DNA of 64,000 nucleotides from Rhodeus uyekii (lineage: Eukaryota; Chordata; Actinopteri; Cypriniformes; Acheilognathidae): the NCBI GenBank assembly GCA_037043235.1, contig JAWRVZ010000050.1, positions 2,258,501-2,322,500 on the forward strand. The letters are read 5' to 3'. Both the position numbers and the translations under genes were made by a program. The notes under the pieces were generated by a model, which saw only the letters and a program-made list of their open reading frames with translations, ran no database searches and had not been told where the DNA came from. The first letter of the stretch is position 1. Each line of letters starts with the position of its first letter. Shown here piece after piece: positions 11,698 through 21,538 of the stretch.

Positions 11698-12518
11698 TTA
11701 AGATGTTCCTCAGATCCATCCTTTTACCAGAAGGCTGGGCCCGAGAGTGTTGTCCCGACCTCCCTTTATTAGGGGGAGGTAAACGAGATGCAACACTCTC
11801 CTTCTGTGAGGCCCTGTATGAGGAACTGTGAGCCCGTGTTTGGCTATTGGGCTCACGTGAAGGGTGGCGGGGAAGGACTTTGCTGAACGCCACCTGCTGC
11901 CGTGCAGCCTCCTGAAACTTATCGACAACGCTTTTTACGGCGTCGCCGAGCAAGCCCGAAGGGGACAGAGGGGCGTCCAACAAAACGAACTTGTCCTTAT
12001 CTTTTATGGCTGAAAGATTGAGCCATAAATGCCTCTCCGTAGCCACCAGAGCTGCCATGGAGCGACCGACAGAGAAGGCCGTTTCTCTAGTGGCTCGGAG
12101 ACACCGAAGTCCCAGTCGGATTGGAAGAAACCGCGCCTGAAACGCGTGCTTCCAACTTCCGACTGGAACTGGGATCAACACAGTCGAACTGCGAGACGGG
12201 CTCACCCGCCCCGCAACCCGCCCCGCAACCTTCCGTGAGATCCATTTGCGATCCCCAAGATTGAGAATGCCGCCGAGCCTCAGCCGCAGCGGGTCCAGAA
12301 CCTTGAAGAACGCGAGTCTGGTTAGTATCCGCAAATACTGCCAGACGGGAGCGGAGAGTACGCAATGAGAACCTCTCGCAGTTCTCACAATCACCGCCCT
12401 CAAGCGCTGACCGAGCGTGCTCCGCTCCCAGACAGACAACGCACTGACTGTGTGTGTCCTTACCCGTGATGAAACGGGTACAAGGAGAAACACACGGTGT
12501 AAATGCCTGTTCCGCCAT
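11666..12518 (-). pseudogene. DIRS Gag-like protein, frameshifted
   Basis: The putative start is the ATG at 12518 (MAEQAF). The N-terminal part has a cysteine-rich segment (CVVCLGAEHA...CENCERF, residues about 24-50) resembling a zinc-binding motif of fish DIRS Gag. The frame then ends early near 12087, while a second frame carries the rest down to 11666 (conserved-looking AALVATERHLWLNLS and a basic, serine-rich C-terminus). At least one indel between about 12300 and 12200 separates the halves. Confidence 0.65.
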
Positions 12519-12606
12519 AATCACAACGCACGCACGCACGCACGCACGGTTTGAAACTCGCAAGCACAAACTCTCTGACACACGCACGCTGAAGACACTC
12601 AAAGCT

Positions 12607-12775
12607 GTCACTTCCGGGTTCTGGTGCGCTTTTATGCTCTGTTCATGACGTCACTTCCCGCGACTTGCATTCACACGCGTAATTCTCTCATTGGTTGTAC
12701 ACATCTTCACGTGACTGACGTCAAGGGTTTCCCCTAGCGTTTTCTGACGCAGCTCGAAGTTCCCATGAAAGGGAA
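12607..12775. repeat. DIRS inverted terminal repeat, element 5' side
   Basis: The partner of the repeat at 8251-8403. On the minus strand it contains a TATA-like CATAAAAG and would hold the element's promoter just upstream of the Gag start at 12518. Confidence 0.85.
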
Positions 12776-13303
12776 CTGAATAGCTGTGATATATGACAAA
12801 CACTGAGCGCGTCCGTCGCGACCGCAACACCAGCCAACGCGCGAAAACACGTTTGAATTTAGCAATTGATCAGAAGACGCACGGATCGTTCTAATCCCTT
12901 GTGCGATCGCGCGCCTCAGAGGGTTACATGTAAGATTAAAATGTCATTTGAACAATAAAATCTTGTGGGGTTTTTTTTCTCGTGTAGTCGACTAGTGTTT
13001 TTGGTGTCGACTACTGGCACCCTGTACCGTGTAGTCGACTACACTCACACATCCCTATGTAGTATAAGACCAAATTCTTATAAATATTAAACATAGGCTA
13101 ATGATGATAACCATACAAGGCTCAACGTATGAGTAAATGGGAAAATAAAGAATATTGCATGTCCAGTGGCAAGACAAATGGGAGAGCATCTTCATAGACA
13201 GTTAAGGTAGAAGCTGTACACATTGAAATCTATGAGTGAATGTGATTTTATCTGGAATTCAAATAGCAATGAAGTTAGTTGGAAGGTGATTGAGGGGCAG
13301 AGC
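12776..13303. other. Interior of the hAT composite, no gene
   Basis: This stretch between the DIRS element and the tRNA-like sequences has no coding feature. Around 12985-13040 the palindrome TAGTCGACTA and its variants recur three times (GTGTAGTCGACTAGTG, GGTGTCGACTAC, GTGTAGTCGACTACAC). They could be subterminal transposase-binding repeats or another small element, which I cannot name. Confidence 0.45.
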
Positions 13304-13379
13304 AAAAAGATGGCCCGGGGATTAAACACGGGACCGTGGCATTATTAGAGCCACGCTCTAACCAACTGAGCTAATCGGC
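13304..13379 (-). tRNA. tRNA-Ile(AAT)-like pseudogene with Pol III terminator
   Basis: Read on the minus strand, the sequence begins GCCGATTAGCTCAGTTGGTT and continues AGAGCGTGG...CTAATAATGCCACGG, which is the body of eukaryotic tRNA-Ile with an AAT-type anticodon. Box A (TAGCTCAGTTGG) is intact. Box B is degenerate (GTTTAATCC), the anticodon loop has about two extra bases, and the acceptor stem does not close. A T5 run directly after the 3' end (13304-13308) looks like a Pol III terminator. It is a decayed tRNA or tRNA-derived SINE head. Confidence 0.65.
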
Positions 13380-13382
13380 TTC

Positions 13383-13424
13383 ATTTGAACCCGAGATCTC
13401 TCGCACCCTAAGCGAGAATCATAC
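13383..13424 (-). tRNA. tRNA-Pro(AGG) 3' fragment fused upstream of the Ile-like one
   Basis: On the minus strand GTATGATTCTCGCTTAGGGT and the following GCGAGAGATCTCGGGTTCAA match the anticodon arm (loop TTAGGGT, anticodon AGG) and TΨC arm of tRNA-Pro. The 5' third and the acceptor stem are missing. It runs directly into the tRNA-Ile-like sequence, giving a tRNA dimer remnant. Confidence 0.65.
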
Positions 13425-13881
13425 GAATCATATAAATAAAGAAAATTATTTTCAAAGACCAAGAACAACTTACTTCAAGATGATTTTTCAGATTAGATGT
13501 TGAAGCCGATAGAAGTTTTGTTGCAGGTAGCTTGCAACGCACTGTGATGTTACGTCCTTTTTCTTGTTTATAAGTAAAATTGTTTTTGAATTTCCACGAA
13601 AGAAATGCATTGCGCGCTGTTTTCCCGTCCATTTTTGTATGCGATTGCAGCTTGCTAAAGAGACAGAGTCGGAGATTTATCAGACAGCTTACGTTAATAT
13701 TAATAAATAAATGACATTAAAATTCAAAGTAATCACTTTGGTAATCTAAAATACTTTTTGAATGTAACTGTAATCTGATTACCATCAATTTAAAATGTAA
13801 CTGTAACGAAATACAGTTACTCAAAATTTGTATTTTAAATACGTAACGTCGTTACATGTATTTCGTTACTCCCCAACCCTG

Positions 13882-14185
13882 GAGATGTGTTTACTGCAGT
13901 TCATACAGTCACCGGCATGAATATGAGCACATGCTCAAAACAGCTGCTTCCTCATCCGAAGGAAAAGCTTTTTTACTCCACATGTCAATAAAAGGCTAGT
14001 AGTTGAACTGTAAAGTGAATCCATGTGATTCTGATCTTCTGATGAAATGAAAGAGTGTTTGGATGGTTTTATTTTAAATGGAGGTTATTGTTGTTGTTTA
14101 ATATTCTGTTATCCTGCTGCTCGTTGTGTTATTGCATTTAAAACACAATCTCTAAGTGTTTAATGAACATTATTATCGTGTAAAG
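13882..14185 (+). other. Resumed duplicated unit 3 (intron of gene A)
   Basis: After the hAT insertion the intron continues exactly as in units 1 and 2, up to the MITE at 14186. No exon is present. Confidence 0.8.
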
Positions 14186-14521
14186 CAGGGGCGTAGCCAG
14201 ACATTTATTTTTGAGGGGGCCCAGCTTAAAATGAGGGGGCCGGAGCATAACGTAATAGGCAGGATTCGAACCAGCGCGGAGAAACCCCAATGGATTTCTA
14301 GTCCATCACCTTAACCTCTCAGCCAAAACAGGTTGTGCTACAGCATGCAGCGCGCTATTGTTGTCTTTAGGGCTGCGTTGCGATCGTCTTGTGCGGCGGG
14401 CGATATATGTTTTCACTTTAGTTTTCACAGTCGCGATTTTAAACAATTCAAAATCTGAGGGGGCCGGACATGTAAATGAGGGGGCCCAGGCCCACCCAGG
14501 CCCCCCGTGGCAACGCCACTG
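14186..14521. mobile_element. hAT-type MITE with 8-bp target duplication GTGTAAAG
   Basis: The termini are CAGGGGCGTAGCCA and, in reverse, CAGTGGCGTTGCCA. GTGTAAAG occurs on both sides (14178-14185 and 14522-14529), while the paralogous introns hold the related single site CATGTAAAG. The 336-base element has strings of G (GAGGGGGCC) near both ends and no transposase. A tRNA-Ser-like sequence occupies its middle. Confidence 0.85.
14251..14331 (-). tRNA. tRNA-Ser(AGA)-like pseudogene inside the MITE
   Basis: On the minus strand GGCTGAGAGGTTAAGG (box A), GGACTAGAAATCC (anticodon arm, anticodon AGA), the long variable arm TTGGGGTTTCTCCGCG and GGTTCGAATCC (box B) match the body of tRNA-Ser closely. 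The two sides of the acceptor stem (about CCTGTTT and TATTACG) do not pair, so the molecule would not be a normal tRNA. Both internal promoter boxes look intact. Confidence 0.7.
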
Positions 14522-15573
14522 GTGTAAAGTAGGAGAATAACCGTCACACCGGATGAATATTCAAATATTTGAATATGCACTTCTCTCTAATTATACATGA
14601 CTTGAACTGTGGTTGAAATCTGATGACGTAACATGCAGGTCTCACATGATTATGATTGATGAGTTTAATCATTTGTCACCGGTGTGATTATAATGGTCAG
14701 CACATCACATGATCAACTGCTGAATTCAAACGCGTTTTTGCACGTTTCACAAATATTCAGTGTTTTCAACCACATGATGTTTATTTTTGGTTTCAGACAT
14801 TGAAATACTCATAAGCTCGAGCAAAACAACACATTTATACTGTGTATATAAACACTGATTTTCATGGAAGCAGAAATAATCTGTTCAGATATAAAATGAC
14901 GATACGTTTTATTCATATCAGATACACATTGCATAGAAAACTAAAAAAAGTTTTCTCAATTCTTCTCTCACTTCACCGGACACTTACTGTCATGTATTTC
15001 TGGAGAATTTAATTAATTTACTAGTTCTAAATCTGTTAGATCTGAGTCTTGTGGTGCAAAATAACATGGCGGCGCCCATCATGTGTTACAGATCAGCGAA
15101 CATGATCATAAAGGTTTTCAAGCACACACAAAAAAAACATTGTTTTAGTCTTCGTCAAAGTTGATGACATCGCCAACGTGTTTGTCAATAATTTAAAGGA
15201 GAAACTAAATAAAAGCTTCATTCAGCTTCTTATGGCTGCGGTGTGTCATGTGACGTGTAACAGTTGTTTTAAAAACTCACACAGCGAGAATATTATAAAC
15301 TTACGTGTGGTTAAATCTGATTGTTTGAAGAGATAGAATTAACCAGAGCTGCCAGAAAAGTCTCAAAAACACAAAACCTGTCAGTGATACACAAGACAAA
15401 TGGAGATTTTCACATTCAGATTCGAGGAAAAACTTGTTCAGTTGTAAATCTATTATTTTTATCATGTATTTCATAAATATATAACTTTATTTGTGCACAT
15501 GAAGTGCTTTTTGTCACTATATACACAAATACATTATAGTTTTATTTTCTTCCACATGTATGTATCGTTTTTT
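14522..15573. other. Intron of gene A, no gene
   Basis: About 40 bases finish duplicated unit 3; the rest is A/T-rich. About 15060-15240 resembles 6010-6160 in reverse orientation. Confidence 0.5.
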
Positions 15574-15661
15574 GTGTCTGGCAGTGATGAATACAGATGT
15601 AGAGAGAAATCAGACTCACAGAGATCAGACATCAGTGATGCTGTTACACTGACTGTATCAG
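15574..15661 (+). pseudogene. Truncated Ig exon remnant of gene A
   Basis: The 88 bases are homologous to the last third of the intact Ig exon at 34487-34756: SDEYRCRE, SDSQRSDISDAVTLTVSG and a phase-1 donor (G|GTGAAG). Homology begins abruptly at 15574 (GTGTCTGGCAG), so the 5' two thirds with the first cysteine are gone. GGCAG at 15584 could serve as an acceptor after a T-rich tract, but it would join in phase 2, whereas all neighbouring exons are phase 1. It also has a short deletion (CREK instead of CRGER). It is best read as a dead exon. Confidence 0.75.
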
Positions 15662-17280
15662 GTGAAGCTTCATTTTCACATCTAACTAATGATGTGTGTC
15701 TCCATCTGTCATGTTCAATTCAGTCACTGTCACTTGTAATGGTGGTTACTACTGTTTTACAAAACTGCCAAAAATGAAACAACTCAGGATAGCAAAAAAA
15801 ACTAAAAACCAACATTTACACTGAAAAAAACAAACAAAACAGAAATAGTTTAACAAAATAAATCAATCAAAAAAACAAAAAAGGACTCTTTATTAACCAG
15901 TCAGCATGCCTTAGATCAGGAGTGTCACATTTTTTTGGCTGTTGAGCTACTTATAAAATGTTCAAGTCAATTGATCCAAAATTGATCAACCTATTATACA
16001 AATAAAAAAACATATATTCATTCATGAGTATACTGAAAATTCTTTATATGCACAATATAGGTATATGTGTAGCAGAACTACATGAACCCATGGTATTTAC
16101 ACTATCTTACTCTGATGACTTGCACTGAATAGAATCAGTAGTTTTTATGAAGTCCAAAAATGCCGCTCCACATTTCCCTTCTTCTGTATAGCGATGACAG
16201 ACCAACAGATTGAGGCAAACACACTTAGAAAATGACAGTGAAAAAAAAGTCCACAAGAAATACAGTAAATTGGAGGCTTTCTCGCTAGCTTGCTAGAGTT
16301 TTGCAGCACTAGACGCCATTGCTAGACTCCGCGTTGCATGTGAAGCTTTGGTTCAACAGCAACAGCCCCTGGTTTCCAACCGTTTCAACATGCACTGATG
16401 CCGTGTCCTTATTTGAACTCACAGGTGAAATAGACCTCACCTACATTTCAGTTTCTGCCGTTGATTGATTTACTTCACCCTTTCCATCATAAGTGAAAGT
16501 AAACAGAGCTTTTGTTTACTGCACTTTCACTATGGTTACATGAGATATTCATGAGTATCATGAGAATAGAAAAGCACAATTGAGTTCAATAGAGATGAGT
16601 TTTGAGCTGAAGTCAGAGAGAATGACATGATTTACAGATAATGATGTTACATGAGTTCATGAAGTCTTCAGAGAGTGTTGAAGTTGATTCAGAGAGTTGG
16701 AGATCTTCATCTCTTCATTCTGCTTTCTATGGCGAGTCAGATCTTCCTCAAAACAACTGACATGACAAACTAATGACAGAACAGCAGAAAAACAGAACTA
16801 ATACAATGAAATATGGGAAAAAATCATAAACTACACAGTGTAAGAAGCGATAGTCTGTCCCGATCAGCTTCTGTTAGGATGAACTCCTTCCCTAAAAAAT
16901 ATCTTAATGATCATAGAGGCGATTCCTCCCGATCTCAGGAATATGTCAATAGTTCCAGCGGAGTGATATTATATCACTTATAGTGTGAGAGCGGCAGTGA
17001 ACATGAATATGATCACCAGAGATTTCAAACAATCTCATCACTTTAACATTTGTGTGTTTCCATCTGAAAGAATATCAAAGATGTGGAAACGGAAGGATTT
17101 CACTTTCATCGTTATCCATAATTTACATTTAACACAAAACTTTATTTACATGTTGATCAGGAAGACGAATGTAATGCAGATTAAAATGTTTGACCAGAGA
17201 TTATTCAGAGTTCATTCTGTCGCTGATGAACCCAAAGATGCTTCATGTTATTTTGTCATTGCAATAAAACTCTGTAACAA
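15662..17280. other. Intron of gene A with an old hAT fragment
   Basis: No gene is seen. About 15917-16260 matches pieces of the hAT element at 51758 (CAGGAGTG.. end and the strip AAATGCCGCTCCACATTTCC). The remainder is unremarkable. An open frame at 16985-17422 has no domain and runs into the LTR that follows. Confidence 0.5.
15917..16260. mobile_element. Degraded hAT fragment
   Basis: Its left end CAGGAGTGTCACA and an internal strip (about 16155-16250) match the hAT element at 51758-53111, whose minus strand encodes a zinc-finger-like transposase N-terminus. No right terminus was found. Confidence 0.55.
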
Positions 17281-17590
17281 TGTTGAACGTTCAGGGAGGA
17301 AGGAGGCGGGAACCGGCAGACATTTCAACACTTTAATGATGAAAATAAAACATAAATACAAAACGAAAGTAATGGCGGCGGCCCCTCGCGGTCGACCGCC
17401 GCCCACACAAAACACAACATAAAATCCAGGCCTGGTCCTCTCTCGTCTTCACTGTCGTCGCTCCTCCTTTTAAGCCTCCGCTCCTCCGTGAGACGAGAGA
17501 CCGATGACTCGCAGGTGTCGCTCATTATCAATCACGCCACCGGCTCTCGTGACGCTCCCACGGTCCCTCGACCCCGCCCTGCTCGCCACA
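17281..17590 (-). mobile_element. Solo LTR, minus strand
   Basis: TG...CA bounded (TGTTGAACG to CGCCACA). On the minus strand it starts TGTGGCGAGCAGGGCGGGG, has TTAAAAGG as a TATA-like element and an A/T-rich polyadenylation region, as in Gypsy LTRs of fish. No internal domain is seen and no exact duplication was found at the flanks (AACAA against AACTC). Confidence 0.6.
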
Positions 17591-17746
17591 AACTCCATTA
17601 TTAACTCCATCATTAACTCGAGATCTTCAACAGCCTCATCTCTTGTTCTGTCAATAGTTTTGTGAAACATTTACATAATGTAATTATTTTCATTGCAGTG
17701 AAAGGTTTGTTTGAGTCAGTTTGTATGTTTTTGTGTTTGTTCTCAG

Positions 17747-18034
17747 ATTTGCCCACATCTGCAGTGACTGTGACACCAGACAGATCTGTATTCACTGGAG
17801 AAACAGTCAATCTGACGTGTGAGATAAACTCTGATCACAGTGACTGGAGATATGAGTGGAATAAAGACACAAACAGTGTGAAGTTACAGACGTCTGAGCG
17901 TTACACTGTAAACAGAGACACTCTCACTATCAGAGAAGTTATGAAAGATGACGAGGGTCAGTACTGGTGTAGAGGACACATAGATGGAAGAGTTTCATCA
18001 CAGTCAAACTCTTCTGTTTATCTCACTGTGAACG
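17747..18034 (+). CDS. Ig-domain exon, membrane-proximal, gene A
   Basis: An exon of 96 codons with acceptor TTCTCAG and donor GGTAAGT, phase 1-1. It encodes a complete Ig-like domain: B-strand VNLTCE, tryptophan in YEWNKD, and the F-strand motif DDEGQYWCRG, ending SVYLTVNG. N-linked glycosylation sites are possible at NLT and NSS. It belongs to a different domain class from the tandem exons upstream and is closer to the third Ig exon of gene B (48219). By position it would be the domain next to the membrane. Confidence 0.88.
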
Positions 18035-19257
18035 GTAAGTTCAACCTCATTGTCCTTCTTAAAATGGACATTATGTAGTGAGTCAAGTTTACATTTAGTA
18101 AACTAATTTTCAATTCAATAAAAAAAATATATAACAGACTCAGTTAATGTAACCGTTTCAAAGAAAAACTGATATTTTACTATAGCTTTTGGAGCAAGAG
18201 CACCGCCATCTTGCAATACAACAGCATGTGACATCACAGGGTTTGTTGAGTTGTTTCAGGTAAATAGATATAGTAGAGGACTGACAGCAAACATTATGGA
18301 CGGAGACAATTTATTAGATATCCAAATATATTTGTATGTAATATTTAGTACAGATTAATGCATCAAATGATATGGTAAATCTGATGTTATTTGGTATTTG
18401 CTATTTTTTTAGTATGGCATATTTATTACAGTTTTTTTCAATGTACTTTCTTAAAAGTAAAGAAATACCATCATTTGGATGATTATCCAACATCAGATTT
18501 TACATCATGAAGATTTGATCATGGTATCCCAAACATTGTTTTCATAATATGAGGAGCAATATGACGTAAACAAGGCTGAACACAAAATCATATGGCATAT
18601 TATATGTGATAGCACACGTACATTTCAGAGAGTCTATTTGATGTGGGTATTAACATCTGGAAGACGGATTTCTAGAGTGTTTGCTTGTATGCAATCTAGA
18701 ATGCTTTGCTGTCAGACGTTTAATACAAATCTAGGAAACATCTTTAAGATGTTTATGATTTAGAACAGGGATCGGGAACCTTTGGCTCGCGAGCTATATG
18801 CTGCTCTTTTGATGGCTGCATATGGCTCGCAGACAAAAGTTCGCTTATAAAAAAACAAACAAACACGGATGACAGGACTATCGCTCCGCTAAAACCCCTC
18901 GATTTCGGTCGATTTCTTCGCGCACACAAAGGTGGAAACAGCAGGAAACAGCTGTAACGGAAGCACTGCTCGGTTCCCTCACCATATTGGTTCACATGCA
19001 TTAGCAATTTGAATTATTATGGGCTCAACAGTCCTTTCAAGTTCATCTTCCTCATTCAAAGCAAGTGTTTGTTCAAAAAATTAAGAAATGCTTATATTAT
19101 TTCACCAGCGGTGCAAACAAACCTTTTTAAATATAATTTAATAAATAATGTAAACTTGACTGATTGCTTCATTTCCACTTTAAACTCTCTCTACAATGAT
19201 CACACATCCAATTCATAAAATCAATATTTTTTCAATTTGTTAATAAAATCACTAAAT
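18035..19257. other. Intron of gene A with a hAT end
   Basis: No exon is seen. A hAT terminus CAGGGATCGGGAACC, followed by TTTGGCTCGCGAGC, starts at 18766 and the element runs to about 18960; the opposite end is missing. The rest is A/T-rich. Confidence 0.5.
18766..18960. mobile_element. hAT 5'-end fragment
   Basis: The terminus CAGGGATCGGGAACC is typical of hAT elements. A one-ended fragment with no transposase. Confidence 0.55.
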
Positions 19258-20050
19258 CAAAGAAGAGATGTGGAAGAGATGAGTTTTCAGTAGTCTTTTA
19301 AACCTTAAAGCTGGGTAATCCGGATGAGGGCAGGGAGATCATTCCACCAGCCGGGGGTGGAATGTCCTCAAAGATCACTTCAAGATTTCTGGCAGAGCTT
19401 GATGGGTAATCGTGGTGGCACCAGTCTGGATAGTGAAGTTGTACTGTAGAGTTGGATCGGTAGGAAAGACTAGAAGCTTTGTCTTAGCCAGGTTGAGTTG
19501 CAGATGATGCTCTTTCTTCCATGTTGAGATGACCACTAGACAACTTGTGATTCGCGCAGCCACCGTGGGATCATCTGGTTGAAATGATAGGTAGAGCTGT
19601 GTGTCATCAACATAGCAATGATAGGAGAAGCCGTGTGCTTCTATGATGGGACCCAGGGATGTGGTGTACATGGAGAAGAGAAGTGGCCCAAGAACAGAGC
19701 CCTGTGGCACACCGGTGATCAGTTGACATTCTTTGAAGGCCTCACCGCACCATGCAACCCTGAAGGACCTATCCGTGAGATAGGATTCAAACCAATGAAG
19801 AGGAGTTCCAGTCATGCCTAGTGACGAGAGGGTAGATAAAAGTTATTTGATTATTAACAGTGTCAAAGGATTCAGATAGATCTAAAAGAATGAGAACTGA
19901 CGATTTTGAATCAGCTTTTGCACTCCTTAGAGAATCAGTGACTGATAATAGTGCAGTCTTGGTTGAATGGTCCTTCTTGAAGCCAGACTGGTTGATGTAC
20001 AACTGGTCATTCTGAGAGAGAAAAGAAGATACCTGGTTAAAAAAAAAAAA
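19258..20050 (-). pseudogene. LINE reverse transcriptase fragment
   Basis: Minus-strand frames at 19375-19815 and about 19850-20040 carry non-LTR RT motifs: SGFKKDHSTKTALL, a damaged palm motif (VLILLDLSESFDTVN), GVPQGSVLGPLLFSMY, the catalytic CYVDDTQLY and WKKEHHLQLNLAKTKLL. These fit the L2/CR1/Jockey-like class. A frame break near 19830 and an A-run at 20041 interrupt it. No endonuclease domain is present, so it is a 5'-truncated copy lying in the intron before the membrane exon. Confidence 0.85.
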
Positions 20051-20115
20051 CAAAAAAAAACAGGGTTCTCTCATCAGGCCCTGCAAGAGACAATCCAAGT
20101 TTTGTCCAGACAGCA

Positions 20116-20747
20116 ATGGGTCCCCTATCGGGCATTTGTTTATGCGCTGGATTAGTGGGGATTATCTAACCTGATAAGGATCAATGGTTTTACCCTGTCC
20201 ACAGGAGACAGTGGCAGATCCGTCATGTATCGATTCTGGATGGCAGTCCCTAGGTAGTTTTGCTCTGTTAGACACAGACTGGTTGCAGTGAAAGCATAGC
20301 ATATAGTGAACTTTGTCATAGGCTCCTCAAAAGAGATCGATGACTCATCAGGTTCAGTATGACAGTGTTGAATTGTCTGTTGGGGAAGCAATTCAGGAGC
20401 TGAAGCACTGTTGTTCTCTCTGATCCATCATCAAGGACTACATGGGTTTCCATAGTGTGTCGACCATTGGGAGAAGGACTTAGATTGTGGCGAAGAACCA
20501 CTTTCAGCATGGCCTTTGGTGAACTTTTAGACTTTCTGTCTAGGGAAATCCTGGTAGATGGTAAGCGTACAATGAGTTGTAAGGTGTCATTAATGGAGTC
20601 ATGTAGAACTGTGAGATGCATCTCTTTACAGATATTACATGGATGCTTGAGGCTGCCGGCCCTGAAATGTACCCGACCAAATCTCATCCAGCATTTTGCC
20701 TTGTTGATCCAATTTATGATTTGAGAAGGGGGTAATAATAGGACCAT
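20116..20747 (-). pseudogene. BEL/Pao-like Gag-protease fragment
   Basis: The minus strand encodes CNICKEMHLTVLH, the cysteine-histidine motif typical of BEL/Pao polyproteins, followed about 65 residues later by THVVLDDGSERTTVL, which fits the start of their aspartic protease (D-D-G-S variant). The frame then runs into a stop near 20316. No LTR or RT accompanies it. The assignment rests on motif order only. Confidence 0.6.
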
Positions 20748-20912
20748 GATAATATAGCAAAGTCAAAGCAAAAAATATTGATGTTGTGACATTTAGACAA
20801 TAGAGATGAGCAGCCCAGAATCTCAGTTAGAAGTATCTAAAAATGATCATCGATTTTTTTGTACTTTTATAATGTTAACATACAGAACAGATCTGTGTGT
20901 TTTTCTCAACAG

Positions 20913-21014
20913 CTTCATCTTATCATCTGGTCATCGGTATGTCTGTAGGATTGAGTGTTTGCTTGTTGTTCTTCATCTCACTGGTCCTGCTGTGGAGACA
21001 CAAACACAACAAAG
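20913..21014 (+). CDS. Transmembrane exon of gene A
   Basis: A 34-codon exon, phase 1-1, acceptor CTCAACAG, donor GGTATAG. It encodes a short extracellular stalk (ASSYHL), a hydrophobic segment of about 22 residues (VIGMSVGLSVCLLFFISLVL) and a basic stop-transfer sequence (WRHKHNK). There is no charged residue in the membrane segment, as expected for a receptor that signals through its own tail rather than an adaptor. The frame joins cleanly with the exons on both sides. Confidence 0.88.
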
Positions 21015-21192
21015 GTATAGAGAGTTTCAATATATGTGGTGAATGATTAAACCATATTAACACAAACAAACAGAAGATCCAGTTTCTGACGCCTAGACAG
21101 TCAATGCATGTTAAAAAAACATTTAATTAATGCAATCAGAAAATATGTGACGGAAAATACTCTCACCATAATGATCTTTGTCTCTAATATAG

Positions 21193-21273
21193 ATCAGCAC
21201 TGTAATATCCAACATGCATCAGTCCCGAATCAATCTGGAGGATCTCAAGCAGAAAACTCTCCTCTGCAGTCTG
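21193..21273 (+). CDS. Cytoplasmic exon 1 of gene A
   Basis: Twenty-seven codons, phase 1-1, acceptor ATATAG (DQHCNIQHASVPNQSGG...). The donor is G|GTCAGA, which is weak. If it is not used, the frame continues GQTQ and stops at TAA 21285-21287, giving a receptor with no ITIM. Confidence 0.7.
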
Positions 21274-21538
21274 GTCAGACTCAATAACTAATGATTTAAA
21301 TGGATATTTCACACACAAAAAGAAATGCTGTTATAATTTACTCATTACGGACCTGTACAACTTTCTTTCTGCTGTTTAACACAATAGTAGATATTTTGAA
21401 AAATATCTTTTTTCCATTTAGTTAAAGTTGTTCAATGTTTCTTTGAACCCAACGTTCTTCAAAATATCTTTTTGAAATGTCACTTGTATTATGTTTTTTA
21501 TTTTCAGTTCAAGACTGATTTTATGTTTTGTCCAGCAG

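Larger units (their letters stand above)
8210..12775 (-). mobile_element. DIRS-type retrotransposon, minus strand, nearly complete
   Basis: A tyrosine-recombinase retrotransposon with the DIRS layout. Inverted terminal repeats about 150 bases long lie at about 8251-8403 and 12607-12752. Between the recombinase ORF and the 3' end, about 8455-8570, is an internal region complementary to both outer ends; it contains the mirror images of 8210-8252 and of 12752-12775, as the DIRS circular-intermediate model requires. Reading 12.6 to 8.6 kb on the minus strand gives Gag, reverse transcriptase, RNase H and tyrosine recombinase. At least four frame breaks are present, so it cannot act alone. It sits inside the hAT element. 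Confidence 0.88.
7190..13881. mobile_element. Composite hAT element with 8-bp target duplication
   Basis: The termini are CAGGGTTGGG at the left and CCCCAACCCTG at the right. An 8-bp duplication GAGATGTG flanks them (7182-7189 and 13882-13889), and the paralogous introns near 1980 and 3760 carry GAGATGTG once, giving an empty-site control. Subterminal stretches on both sides share GTAACGTATTTCGTTAC-like motifs. These are hAT hallmarks. The inside is not hAT transposase: it holds a Ngaro terminal remnant, a full-length DIRS element and two tRNA-like sequences, inserted later. Confidence 0.9.

Noticed and set aside
16985..17422. 145-codon plus-strand frame
   Set aside because: No domain, no splice signals, and its end lies within an LTR.
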